Part shown: one piece after another, positions 9,210 to 19,516 of the stretch
Position numbering within the stretch: the stretch's first letter is position 1
Layout of the letters: each line of letters opens with the position of its first letter
Source of the DNA: Anthoceros angustus
Lineage: Eukaryota > Streptophyta > Anthocerotopsida > Anthocerotales > Anthocerotaceae
Assembly: GCA_010909165.1 (NCBI GenBank)
Contig: MU008160.1
Coordinates: 1,860,001-1,924,000, forward strand
Length of the DNA stretch: 64,000 nucleotides
Direction: 5' to 3'
Made by a program: the position numbers and the translations under genes
Notes under the pieces: model-generated
What the model saw: only the letters and a program-made list of their open reading frames with translations
Databases searched by the model: none
What the model was told of the DNA's origin: nothing

Positions 9210-11136
9210 CCCTGTTTTGCCATCCAGCTGTACTAGTGACACTATCGGTGATCAAGATGAACATGATTTCCCTTCTCAAGCTGAAGATGTTACACACCCC
9301 CCGGACTTGCCTTTACCGGTGGAAGAGCCTCCTGCGCCTCGACGTTCCACGAGGCTAAGACAACCAAGCTGGAAAGTCCGAGACAATCTTGAGCAGGCCT
9401 CATTTACTACTAACTTTATACATTCTCCTCCGGAGGAACAGGTTACCATAAGTCCTCATGATATGAGCGCCTTCCCAATGAAGCGCGAGGGTCTGTCTTA
9501 TGCAGAAGCACTCATGGCTACGCCGGACGTCCAGGAGCCATCAAGTTATAAGGAGGCTATGTCTGGCCCGCAAGCAGCCGAATGGAAAAAGGCCGTTGAC
9601 GACGAGTTTCAATCACTCAAGGACAATAAGACATGGCGTCTTTGTGAACTGCCTGAAGGCCGCACGGCCGTGGGGAGTAAGTGGACATTTAAAATTAAGT
9701 ATACAGCTGATGGCGCAATTGAGCGCTATAAGGCTCGCCTTGTCGCACAAGGGTACACCCAAAGAGCCGGTGCCGATTATGATGCGGACCACCTCTACTC
9801 TCCGGTTGTACAGATAAGTTCCCTTCGCACTATCTTGGCCTTAGCTACCATCCATGATTGGGAAGTTGTCCAATTAGATGTCAAGACGGCATTTTTGTAC
9901 GGCCGCCTCAAGGAAGAAATTTATATGCGTCAACCCGAGGCATACGAAGAGAAGGGCAAGGAGCACCTTGTCTGTCTACTCTTAGGGAGTATTTATGGTC
10001 TTAAGCAGTCCGCCATCAATTGGAATGAATTGATGAATGAGGTCCTCATTGAGTTTGGATTTGTTAAATGCCCATCTGATGGTAATGTCTATGTTCTTAG
10101 GTCTGGGACTGCGCTTGTCATCCTTGCTCTCTACGTTGATGACTGCATCTTAGCCAGCAATGATAAGTTGGGCCTGCTAGCTAAGACCATTGCCATGCTT
10201 AAGTCTAGATTTCGTATGGCCGATCTCGGGGATATACATTATTGTATAGGCATGAAAGTTACTCGAAATCGCCATGATAGGTGGTTGCATTTAAGTCAAA
10301 CTCAGTATATTAAAAATACACTAACCAAGTTTAATATGATCGAGTGTAAGCCCGCCACTACTCCTCTCGCTGTGGGAGCGTACTTAACTGCGGAACAAGC
10401 ACCCAAGGATGATGAAGAGCGGACGTATATGGAGTCGATCCCTTATCAAGAGGCCGTTGGTCGTATCAATTGGATACGCACCACTTTAAGGCCCGACATT
10501 AGCCACGCCGTCCGTGTTTTGGCCCAGCAAATGGCCAACCCAGGACCGGCTCACTGGTCGGCCCTCAAACGTACCCTGCGGTATCTTAAAGGTACTATGA
10601 CCCATGGGCTCCTGTACAGAGGGCCTGTGGACAAAGTTCCTCACAACCCTCAGCTATTCGCTTACACGGATGCCGATTGGGGGGGAGATGTGGACTCAAA
10701 GAAATCGACCTCCGGATTCGCGCTGATGTTGTGCAATGCAGCCATCGATTGGGGCTCTAAGAGGCAAACTGCCATAGCCCTGTCCTCTACGGAATCCGAA
10801 TACATGGCAGCTACTCAGGCCACTAAGCGCGTGGTTGATCGAGTTTGCTTATTGGAGGAGCTTGGTATGACACAAGCTAAGCCGGTGGTAATTAAGATTG
10901 ATAATCAATCTGCTCTGGCCTTGGCCGGGAACCCAAAATTCAGCTCAAGATCAAAACACATCGATTTGCAATATCACTATGTGCGTGAGAAGTGTGCGGC
11001 AGGAGAAATCAAGCTCAAATACTGCCCAACTGAACACATGGCCGCTGATGTCCTAACCAAGAGTTTGCCAAGGGATAAGCACTTAGCCTGTATGAAGTTA
11101 CTTGGAGTTCATCCTGTAGTTTTCCCCTCGGCCTAA
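9160..11136 (+). CDS. Copia-1 reverse transcriptase-RNase H segment
   Basis: Contains the Copia RT (KWTFKIKYTADGAIERYKAR, QLDVKTAFLYG, YGLKQSAINW and the catalytic LYVDDCILAS, with YVDD at about 10135) and RNase H (AYTDADWGGDVDSKKSTSGF, LSSTESEYMA, SKHIDLQYHYVRE, ADVLTKSLPRDKH). The stop is at 11134-11136, 12 bp before the polypurine tract. All RT and RNase H catalytic acids that I can place are present, so the segment appears functional apart from the upstream frame breaks. Confidence 0.9.
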   Translation: MPAVAPPATPPIVQPPDPVLPSSCTSDTIGDQDEHDFPSQAEDVTHPPDLPLPVEEPPAPRRSTRLRQPSWKVRDNLEQASFTTNFIHSPPEEQVTISPHDMSAFPMKREGLSYAEALMATPDVQEPSSYKEAMSGPQAAEWKKAVDDEFQSLKDNKTWRLCELPEGRTAVGSKWTFKIKYTADGAIERYKARLVAQGYTQRAGADYDADHLYSPVVQISSLRTILALATIHDWEVVQLDVKTAFLYGRLKEEIYMRQPEAYEEKGKEHLVCLLLGSIYGLKQSAINWNELMNEVLIEFGFVKCPSDGNVYVLRSGTALVILALYVDDCILASNDKLGLLAKTIAMLKSRFRMADLGDIHYCIGMKVTRNRHDRWLHLSQTQYIKNTLTKFNMIECKPATTPLAVGAYLTAEQAPKDDEERTYMESIPYQEAVGRINWIRTTLRPDISHAVRVLAQQMANPGPAHWSALKRTLRYLKGTMTHGLLYRGPVDKVPHNPQLFAYTDADWGGDVDSKKSTSGFALMLCNAAIDWGSKRQTAIALSSTESEYMAATQATKRVVDRVCLLEELGMTQAKPVVIKIDNQSALALAGNPKFSSRSKHIDLQYHYVREKCAAGEIKLKYCPTEHMAADVLTKSLPRDKHLACMKLLGVHPVVFPSA

Positions 11137-11148
11137 CACGTTATGTCT

Positions 11149-11157
11149 GAGGGGGAG
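11149..11157 (+). other. Copia-1 polypurine tract
   Basis: GAGGGGGAG directly abuts the 3' LTR; this is the expected plus-strand priming site. Confidence 0.85.
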
Positions 11158-11355
11158 TATAGGAATTCAGACAGACATGAACTGTTAGGCATGCCGTTAG
11201 ACCAACTCACCTGACTGAAGCGTTGTGTCCTTTGTACCCCAAGAGACACAAGCCTGCATACCAACAGCCCAAAGGCTGAGACAATAAGATGTACACACTT
11301 GACTGAATACGATTATCTGTTCCAATTATCTCCATGTCCCAGCGTATGTTTTATA
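11158..11355 (+). repeat. Copia-1 3' LTR
   Basis: 198 bp, identical by eye to 6329-6526, followed by the target duplication TGTAC at 11356-11360. Confidence 0.92.
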
Positions 11356-11360
11356 TGTAC

Positions 11361-11576
11361 CAAGGTCACTTTCTTTTGGGTGGGTGTTTCCGATGCTTTG
11401 TTTTCGGTCAGAGGAGCCTGATAAGAGGACCTTCAAAGGCGGCCTTTGCCATCTTCAGCAACATGTCATCCCTGCAGTCTGTAACCGTCCGAGGGACTCA
11501 TGTCAAGGGTAGCATCCCTGCGGGGATCGGCAGGCTCACTACCTTACGATATCTGAACCTGGACGAGAATTTATGA
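11361..11576 (+). pseudogene. LRR receptor pseudogene, continuation after Copia-1
   Basis: After the target duplication the LRR copy resumes (SKAAFAIFSNMSSLQSVTV, then GSIPAGIGRLTTLRYLNLDE). It matches the repeats found at about 1870-1740 of the intact gene, and ends in a stop at 11574-11576. Beyond this point the LRR homology is lost, so this copy keeps only about the first third of the ectodomain. Confidence 0.75.
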
Positions 11577-12149
11577 CTCAATTGTTGCGCCCTCCAGCAC
11601 CAGGCCTGTCTGACAACTGCAATCTCAAGCTGAGTTCTGAGAATCAGAAAACTTGCCCCTGAAAGACCCTCATGAGAAAGAAATGCCAGCCCACACTCTG
11701 ACGCAGAAGTCCAGCATCTCACAATCTAAACTGATCCTGAAGCTTCATTGTCCTGAACCTGTGCTCTGAGAATCAGAAGAACTTGGCACTGAAAGAACTC
11801 ATCAGAAAGAAATGTCTGCCCACAGTCTGATGCAGAAGTCCAGAATCCATCAATCGGAACTGCTCCTGATGCGGGCTTGTCCTGAAGCTTGCCCGACAGG
11901 TAGGAATGCGCTGCTATGAGAAAACTGCATGTCCTTGCAAGCGTCCGGGAAAAACATCAGCCTGCTGCGTGCGGATACGTTAGACCGTCGTGCACTCGTC
12001 GCCACACACGCCCCCTCTGAAAGGCCGACTGCATTCCAACTTTACAAAGGGAAGGTTGTTCTGAATTGACGTCGTTGCTCCGGAGGGGAGACACTGTCAA
12101 TAAACAGCTACAGAAACGCGGGACAGATTGCACCCTGTTTAGAGCACAA
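11577..12149. other. Non-coding spacer with two leader-like repeats
   Basis: Two imperfect copies (about 11628-11720 and 11765-11850) match each other and the leader of the first LRR gene (2655-2750). I see no ORF with family resemblance and no RNA gene in the remainder. Confidence 0.5.
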
Positions 12150-12640
12150 AGCTTGCATCTCCGCCTTGAACGGGAGTGTTCAGAACCCGTTCAATGGCAT
12201 AAGGATGCAAGCCACCACCAGCAGCCCCATCTGTCAAAAACATGGGAACCTCATGCCACTGCCTCCTCCTGGCATGGTAAGTAGCAATGAGATCAATTAT
12301 TATGCATAGCAAGGGGCCGTGTGCGAAGTAGTTCCAAAACTGAAGAAAGCTATAGTCGTGTATCACAGCAGGGTGTCTCTCCCACACCATCTTCTTCTGT
12401 TCAGGGTGACAATAAGAGGTAGCGTACCAAACAACCAGGAGTCTTGCAAATCTATCCAGGACTCAAGCACAACCATGATACAAGTATTACACACTATCAG
12501 CTCTTTCGGTGCGTAGAAATCTTGCTTCAGCTTGCAAACACACTTCCAAGTCATCGATTCAACATGAAAGCTCACCAGAAGATACCAGAACACCGGGCTC
12601 GATCTCGTGCCAGGCCAAAAACCTCACTGTCGCGTTTTCA
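12150..12640 (-). pseudogene. F-box protein pseudogene 2 (C-terminal half)
   Basis: Minus-strand pieces match the C-terminal half of the intact F-box protein: LLVSFHVESMTWKCVCKLKQ, LIVCNTCIMVV, then in another frame WNYFAHGPLLCIIIDLIATY and GAAGGG. At least two frame changes (about 12370 and 12600) separate them, and the F-box itself is missing. It lies 144 bp downstream of the SDR gene, the same order (F-box 3' of SDR) as in the first module. Confidence 0.75.
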
Positions 12641-12783
12641 GAGACAGAGATTAATTTTCACCTAATTCAGATCTCACGACCTCAGCAGCAACCGGATGCT
12701 TTAGCACACACATGCTTTCTGCGCTAATTTGTCACCAGACAGTGATGCTCCTAGGTAGCTAGGTGGGAGCCGCAATTCTTGCA

Positions 12784-13985
12784 TCAGAAGGCAAGTTCGG
12801 CTCTTTCAGCAGAGAAAATGCCTGAGGGCATATCCCTGGCTGGTAACAATGTTTGCCACACACCATCTGCTGCTGCTTCTTCAGGGCCGCGCCACACATA
12901 TCCCTCAGGGAGAGGCTTGCCTCCAGACGGGCTTTGCAAAAAAACAGTCGCCATATCCGTGGTGGTGAACCCAGGGCAGAAGCTGTTTAAGTAGATCTCA
13001 TGTCCTGCTGGCCTTGCGGCCAGCTTCTTAGCCAAAACCCTTATATAAGCATTTGCAAACGCTTTTGACAGGCCGTAATTCGATCCCGTCCAGAGACTTT
13101 CTTTGTCGCCCTGGATTTCTGCGAAATACTCTTGCACCAATTCATCCAGCGCCTCCTCCGAAAGCTTGTCTACATTTTGTAGTGTCTGCCTTACAGAATC
13201 ATTGACAATATTCTGGAAAGAGCAAGCCACGTCCGAGGATAAGCTTCACAATACTTCTGCATCCAGCATGTGCAAGCATGGACGCAATGCGATATTAGCT
13301 ACGAGGCTCACCTGCACAAACCTCGTCTTGAGGTGACAGTAAGCACTCGTGCCCCGGCTTCAGATGCTCTCAGTAGAGGCAAGATTCTGCTTGTTACATG
13401 TTTCACACCGTAGTAGTTTGTGTTGAAGGACAATACAGCGGAGTCCTCTGGGTCAAAGACACCAGCATTGTTGATCTGTACAGAAGACAAGAACAGCATT
13501 AGCAAAACATGTACCGTCGTGCTTGATATAATCATGGACAGAGGACTAATACTAACAGGCGGAAACAACAGCAATGTACTTGTAATCAGGTGACAAGGTA
13601 AGGTCTGTACACCCACCAGAATATCCACACCCCCGTATTGCTCCTTCAACCAGTCCGCCAGTCTCTGTGCGGATTCAGCACTTGCAACATCCAGCTGATG
13701 ATACACAACAGGAAGGCTCTCAGCTACGAGCGTCTTGACAGCTTCTTCCCCTCGCTTCACGTCCCTTGAAGTCAGGACAGTGGTTATCCCTTTCTGTGCG
13801 AGCTGTCTCACAATCTCCAAGCCAATCCCTTTGTTTGCCCCGGTGACAACAGCCAAAGTATTTTCTGACCACCATCTGCTCGCATCAGAAGAATCCAAAC
13901 GACAGCGTAAGCAGAAAGCAACAACCCATCAACTTGGAAACTGGCTTCCAACTTTAAGCTCATACCTCTCACTTTGAGCACCCAT
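12784..13985 (-). CDS. Short-chain dehydrogenase/reductase (carbonyl reductase type), 4 exons
   Basis: Predicted exons are 13985-13966, 13875-13617, 13475-13312 and 13243-12784. Phases agree and give exactly 301 codons including the stop, the usual length of classical plant SDR110C-type carbonyl reductases. The first exon (MGAQSER) joined to WWSENTL restores the plant RWW N-terminus; a TGA would lie in frame if that 90-bp intron were not removed. Motifs are TGANKGIG (cofactor), INNAGV, the TVTS serine region and catalytic YGLSK, then FCPGFTTTDMA. It should reduce carbonyl substrates with NADPH in the cytosol; the substrate is unknown. The third intron (68 bp) is the least certain boundary. 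A truncated paralogue is at 4904-5217. Confidence 0.8.
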
Positions 13986-14260
13986 CGTGTAGCCCGAGCT
14001 GCTGTCCTTTGTCCACTGCCTCCTGCTCCCCCCGAACAGAGCTTTATATGCTGGTCATGGGTGGTCCTTTGAATTGCTGGGGAGTTTCTAGGGGACCTTC
14101 CTCGACTCTTCACGTGCATCTTCCCTGTCGCCAGTCGTCACTACAATCGAAAGGCAGCTCTTCTCCCGTGGCACTAACCTGCAAACCGGTTCCCGGTGTC
14201 CAACATGATGCCCATAGCGACATGTTTTCATCGACCCCATGCCATGCTTGTTTGGCATCT
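13986..14260 (-). promoter_or_regulatory. Upstream region of the intact SDR gene
   Basis: This is paralogous to 5218-5510 upstream of the truncated SDR copy. Conservation of about 270 bp of flank suggests it holds the promoter, but no core element was assigned. Confidence 0.4.
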
Positions 14261-14757
14261 TAATCAAGCATTTTGTTGGGTCATCGTGTCAACTTAATGC
14301 TGTGAAAACTGGCAGTGAGCCAGAAGCAGGGTTGATGATGCAGTCCACCAGAGTTGGGGAGTCGGTGGATATTCTGACTGGTCTTCAACTGGTGCTGAAG
14401 AAGTCGTGGGCATGATGGACTAGCCCTAGCTATCCCGTGGTTTGCAGGAGGCCCCCAATCGCGAAGGTCATGGAAAACAATGTGGGGCAGCTTTGCAGGC
14501 ACCGCCAGCAGCGGACTGTGATCAGCTTGACTACGAGAAACCGGTGTTACAAGCTCTGTGCTCTTCAACAGGGCCATGCCAATTTCATTTTAGTGCTTGC
14601 AGGTTCCAAGAAACGCGGTGAATGGGGCCGAAGTGCAGGCCCTTGGGTGAGTGCCAGGGTAGAGTACTAGTGCTCATGGTGTAGAAGCAGGCCGTGTGTG
14701 GCAACTGGTGCAATCTGCCTTGCGTTTTTGTAGCGCTGTTTATTGACAGTGTTCTCT
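14261..14757. other. Intergenic, nothing recognised
   Basis: Only short unsupported frames on both strands; no repeat, RNA gene or protein family was recognised. Confidence 0.4.
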
Positions 14758-15989
14758 TTAAACAGGAGTGCTCAGACCCAGTTCGAAGGCACAAGGAGGA
14801 AAGACACCGCCAGCAGTCCCAAGTGTGAAAAGAATGGGAACCGAGGTCCAAGGCCCCCACTTCATCGTAGTGGTATCGAGCCACCCCCTCGGACTGCCAT
14901 CTTCCCACTCCCTCGTACTGCCATCTTCCCACTCCCTAGTACAGGCATTGAGCCACTTCCTCCTACCGGCATTGTTGATAGCCATAAGATCAACTATTAT
15001 TATGCATAGCAGGGGGCCATGTGCGAAGATCGCCTTCAGTGCAGGGGACAACCATGATACAAGAATCACACACCACCAGTTGTTTCGGTTCGTAGAAATC
15101 ATTCGCCAGCTCGCACACACATTTCCAAGTCATCGATTCAACATGAAAGGTTACCAAAAAGAACAGAACCCCGTGCCCCGATCTCGTGCCAGGCCAAAAA
15201 CCTGGCTGTCAAGAAAAGCGCAGTCGCGACATATGTCGCACAGGGTGAGATCTATACCCTCCGCCGCCTCCTCACATCGGCTTGGCTACAAGGTCCAAGA
15301 CGAAGAGCCTGATAGAGAGCGCACAATCCTGGCAGGACCTGCCGCGAGACTAGCCCCTCCTTTCTTTTGCACACACCCAACACGGTATACGACTGCCCAT
15401 CGTCATCAACCTCCAGAGATGCACTATACAAGAAGGAACTAAAACACCCAGCCAGCTCCTTGTCGCCTTTAATCAGCGACCTGAAACAAGGCAACTTTCT
15501 CACTTCCCCCGTCACAGGATCGGTTACCCAGATATCCTTGTCCAAACGCAGGCACAGCAATCCTTTGTGGCTCGCCAGACACCTGGATGGAACCCAGAAA
15601 TGGCAAACTTGGCAGCTTGTGCCACTTGTACTGTTACATGTCCAGGCCCAAGCCGGCCAGTGACCCCCACGAGATCATGGCCGGAAACCATACCTTGTCG
15701 AATGCTGACAAGGTAAGGTCCGGCTGCAGAGCTTGCTGAAGGACGGGGAGGACACTATATTCTGCCACTCGTGACACACCTTCTCCACCAGCTCCCGCCG
15801 CAGGACACTTTCCACCAGCTCCTGCCGCAAGTTCCTCTCCACCAGCTCCGGGCGAACATCTTCCATGCTCCCCAACTCTATGTACGTAGGCCCTTGACCC
15901 GCAGAAGAATCCTGAGCCAGGCAGCCTTGTTCCTCTCTTGACTGCCTTGAGCCGCTCCTCGCGGGAGTTGCAGTCAGCTCACAGTCCAT
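14758..15989 (-). pseudogene. F-box protein pseudogene 3, with repeat expansions
   Basis: Three minus-strand pieces in different frames follow the intact F-box protein in order: ELVE-rich N-terminus then EWQNIVSSPSFSKLCSRTL (about 15890-15700), ITDPV-like block then EVRKLPCFRSLIKGDKELAG and DDDGQSYTVLGVC (15560-15250), and FAHGPLLCIII to GLSTPV (15060-14758). The central F-box helix (VLALMPRDDAIRAGLV) is deleted. Two coding repeats have expanded: ELVExxLRQ/R in the N-terminus and a 24-bp unit (TREWEDGS) near 14880-14950. Not functional as read. Confidence 0.8.
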
Positions 15990-16239
15990 TTGCTGTCCCT
16001 TTATTCAACCAAAGCATCACCATTCTCAGGCTTGAGGTAATCGGGTTGCCAGGAGGCAAGGATAGCGCTGTGGAGGTTGGGCTCCTGGAAGCTGTGGCTG
16101 GCATGCTTCTCGGCAACACCAATTTGAAGGCCGCGGTGGTAACCACATTCCGTGACGCGCGGGTTGTGGGCACTGGCTCACGACATCGGCATCACGGAAC
16201 CTGAACTGGTCCACCACCAATTCCCTGGATGACGAGGAA

Positions 16240-16625
16240 GAGGAAGAAGATGTCTATTATAGTCCACTTGGACGGAATGACTGAGGAAGAGGAGGAAGAA
16301 AATCCACTTGGACGGAATGATAAAGGAAGAGGAGGAAGAAGAATCCACTTGGACGGTATGATAAAGGAAGAGGAGGAAGAAGAATCCACTTGGACGGAAT
16401 GACGAGGAAGAAGAATCCACTGGGACGGAATGACGAGGAAGAAGAATCCACTTGGACGGAATGACGAGGAAGAAGAATCCACTTGGACGCAATGACGAGG
16501 AAGAAAATCCACTTGGACGGAATGACGAGAAAGAAGAATCCACTTGGACGGAATGACGAGGAAGAAGAATCCACTTGGACGGAATGACGACGAAGAAAAA
16601 AAAGAAGTCTATTATAGTCCACTTA
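16240..16625. repeat. Minisatellite, about 31-bp unit, 11 or so copies
   Basis: Units read (minus the variable spacer) gaatccacttggacggaatg followed by a purine-rich acgaggaagaa tail that varies in length. The array starts inside the segment homologous to the F-box 5' flank, so it may have grown from gatgacgagg-like sequence there. ORFs across it encode only Ser/Phe-rich repeats and are artefacts. Confidence 0.9.
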
Positions 16626-17629
16626 GACGGAATTTATGTCATAGGACTATGCGTACAACTGGTACCAACATGTATTAGTTGTACCATTTTTGTACCTAAG
16701 CTACTTGCACCAAGGGCATCCACACCCTTTTTTAAGCACCCCATCTAAGTACTTTTCTAAGCGTAGAATGCTTAACAATAGTGTTCTTAAAAATATGTGT
16801 GTCCATTTGGCCTAAGCTAAATCTTCTATGCTCATGCCAATCCTGCAGCGGTGAATCAGGGTGCAAGTGATAACACTTACAGATTTCTGAAACCCTACGG
16901 GGCGAGCAAGGAGTAGGGACTTGTTCAGGGGTTGAAGCACGGAGCTCCAACAGCCAGCTCGAGCGGAGTAGAAGCTCTCACAAAGCTCAGAACCGCATGG
17001 ACTCTGACCTTTCCAATCCCGCTCCATCGCACCCAGAAGCCGAGAACAGCAGAAGCCCTAGAAGGTACAGCCCAGCTCCGCTTTACTCAAAAAAACCAAA
17101 GCTACGGTTCAGGCCCTCTCTTCACCATGATCCTAAACGACACAATGAAGAAACACAACCTGCTTGCACATCACTTCAAAACGAGACAAGGAAGAAACAT
17201 GGCGTGCTTCCCCTGACTTCCTGCTCGCAGCATCCAGCAGACAACTCTAAACCATGACACCACACAAATGCACACCAGAAAAACTGGTCGGACAATCTGA
17301 ACCGATAGTCCCTGTTCAGACGGACGTAATGTGCGGCATCTGTGACGGGACGGGGTTTTCTGTACAAAGTTGCAGAAAAAAATTAATAAAAGATTCCAAA
17401 GATACTGAAAATCAGATTTATAGCATGTGAAGAGTCCAGAGTACATATCCTTTAGGTTCTTCGAACCATCCATGTTCACACATAAATATTACATAGAAAG
17501 AAAAACCAGCACATTTATTTAGGAAGAACAAAAAAACTGCACAGATATAACAAAGAACTCGCACATCTTATGGAGAAGGCCATCCACGATATTAGTGAGG
17601 CTTTTTAATTACAGATTTGAGAAGTTATG
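16626..17629. other. Intergenic, mostly unrecognised
   Basis: Apart from a short match at about 16830-16900 to the F-box upstream flank (4485-4525), I see only A/T-rich and unplaced sequence. No supported gene. Confidence 0.4.
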
Positions 17630-18360
17630 GTAGGAGGGCTAAATGGGACCTAAGATTAAGAGATATTCTACATCTAAAGGTTGTCCACATATGCATGAAT
17701 TTCCCGCAAAGTGCATACTACTAAACTTTGTGGCAGCAGTAGGGATGGGCCCACTTGAAAAATCTAAATATTCTAAATTAGATCCAATTAAAGTTAATGC
17801 AGGTATACCACCAATAAGTTATTGTGAGAGAGATCTAATTGGATTGACTATTTAATACTGCAGGAATCACTACAGTAAAATAGTTATTAAATAGGTTCAA
17901 GACACTCAATTCAGATAGGTTAAATACTTCTTCAGGTATATTAGCTTGTAGGTTGTTGGTAGACAGGTCTAAAACTGTGAAGGAAAGTAAAAGGGTCTGA
18001 ATGGGCTATTTCACACCATTATATGAGATATAAAGCAATAAAAATTAGTGTTAAAGCTTCTAGTGACAATGGAATTAGGATTTGAAGAATGATAGGGTTG
18101 TTGCCAAGGAAAATGATTCATTTGCCATTATATATTAGGAGAAATTATACCTTCCAACGTATTTCCAGTCAATACTAAGATAAATAATTGACTGAACCAG
18201 AAGCAATAGGGAGAAATGGTCCCATGAAACCTGTTTGAAGCAAACAAAATGACTTGCAAGATGCCGAGGAGAACATCCAATGCTCGAAATATATTCCCCT
18301 CCAAAAGAATACTTCGCATATCCAAAATGACTAGCGATGAACAATTTATGACAGTGATTA
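17630..18360 (-). pseudogene. LRR receptor pseudogene 3 (C-terminal repeats)
   Basis: Minus-strand sequence parallels about 1-770 of the window, base by base in places (aggttgttg, acaggtctaaaactgtgaa, cccatgaaacctgtttgaagc). It covers the C-terminal repeats, the island region and the cap. Many stops and small deletions break every frame; RFHGTISPYCF and ALDVLLGILQVILFASN-like pieces remain. It ends abruptly at a Copia RT relic at about 18361. Confidence 0.75.
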
Positions 18361-19020
18361 GTGAGCACAGAAGGATGCTCCTTGGCCAGCCGACATAAGT
18401 AGCAGCGATGCCGGTGAAGCAAAAGAGTGCACCGACGGCGAGCGGAGTAGATGCAGGTTTGCATTCTAGCATATTGTATCGGGTTAGAGTATTCTTAATG
18501 TATTGCATATGCATGAGGTGCAAGGTTCTAAGTGCACGATCGCGAGTAACTTTCATACCAATACAGTAATGAGCTAAACTTAGACTTCAGCATGAGAATG
18601 GTCTTGTGGAGAAGCCCATGCTTATCATTACTAGCAAGGATGCAATCATCCACGTAAAGGGCGAGGATGACAAGTGCATCCCCTGACCGGAGGATATAAA
18701 CGTTACCATTGGATGGGCACTTAGTGAATCCGCACGCCAAGAGGAATTCGTCCATGTAGACATTCCGCCTTTGATTGCTTAAGGTCAGAGTATATCATAG
18801 AAGCGTACATACAAGATGTTCACGGTCTTTCTCTTCATAACCTTGAGTTGACGACGATATCTCCTCTGCAAATTTTGAGTAAAGAAATGTCGTTTTGACA
18901 TCGAGCTGTACCACCTCCCACTCGTGATACGTAGCACAGGCGAGAATAACACGTAACGAACTAGTCTGGACGACGGGGGAGAAAAGATTATTTGCGTGAA
19001 GTCGCGGCCTCATCTGGGGC
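18361..19020 (-). mobile_element. Copia RT relic
   Basis: Minus-strand pieces match Copia-1 RT: SPVVQTSSLRVILACATYHE, QLDVKTTFLYS, FTKCPSNGNVYILRSGDALV, LYVDDCILASNDK and NMLECKPASTPLAVGA. Several frames are needed, and no LTRs are visible nearby. It is a truncated copy of a Copia-1 relative, older than Copia-1 judging by its decay, and it terminates the LRR relic next to it. Confidence 0.8.
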
Positions 19021-19516
19021 CTCGACGCACTCGATTGATTTTTTTTCGGGGAGGTGGGGGTAGATTTCTAGGAAGAGAATTGACCAATTCGTCATTATTT
19101 TACTGAATACAGTAAAAATTCATTACAATAGAGTGGGAAACATGCCATGTGGGGTGAAAACGAATCACCATCAATGTTGAAAGCAGGGCAATAGGGTAGA
19201 AAAAAATGACCACCAAGTGAATACCAGGTACATCTAGATAGAAGCTCATTCTAGAAATCCCACCAAAATCGCTAATCTGGCAAAAACATATTCTGTTAAG
19301 TAATATTCATGCGGATCCAGGGTATACAAAAAACCGACAAAGAAACTATTCGGTCATGTTGCTTGCAATCCTTTCCTTGAGCTCCAGAGGCTGCTGATAC
19401 TTGGTGGCATTCTTCTCGAGCTGAAAGAGAGGGTGGGCGCCGGAGCCGGAGCGGAGCGAGAGCCGCTTCCACCCTCCTCGATGGACAAGCTCTCCAACTT
19501 CGTCTCCGCCACACTC
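19021..19516. other. Spacer 3' of the DUF7869-like gene
   Basis: A/T-rich sequence with an inverted-looking motif around 19080-19130; no ORF with recognisable family. It may be the 3' flank of the transposon gene to its right, but no terminal repeats could be demonstrated. Confidence 0.35.

Larger units (their letters stand above)
6329..11355 (+). mobile_element. Copia-1: young Ty1/Copia LTR retrotransposon, 5,027 bp
   Basis: Two LTRs of 198 bp (6329-6526 and 11158-11355) look identical base for base. They are flanked by the 5-bp target duplication TGTAC (6324-6328 and 11356-11360). A tRNA-iMet primer site follows the 5' LTR and a GAGGGGGAG polypurine tract precedes the 3' LTR. The order gag, protease, integrase, RT, RNase H is that of Copia. 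Identical LTRs imply recent insertion, yet the polyprotein has two frame breaks (about 8540-8575 and 9150-9205), so it was either mobilised in trans or the breaks are sequencing errors. It sits inside the LRR pseudogene. Confidence 0.95.

Noticed and set aside
13308-13898. SDR frame as a single 196-codon gene starting at TTG and ending at 13308
   Set aside because: It contains an intron (13476-13616) and stops in another; the spliced four-exon model gives the full family length and motifs.
16178-16622. Three overlapping Ser/Phe-rich minus-strand ORFs
   Set aside because: They are translations of the 31-bp minisatellite.
16240-16625. CRISPR-like array
   Set aside because: Units are contiguous, with only purine-rich length variation between them, so it is a minisatellite.
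18361-19020. A third full Copia element
   Set aside because: Only RT pieces are present, with no LTR, gag, integrase or target duplication.
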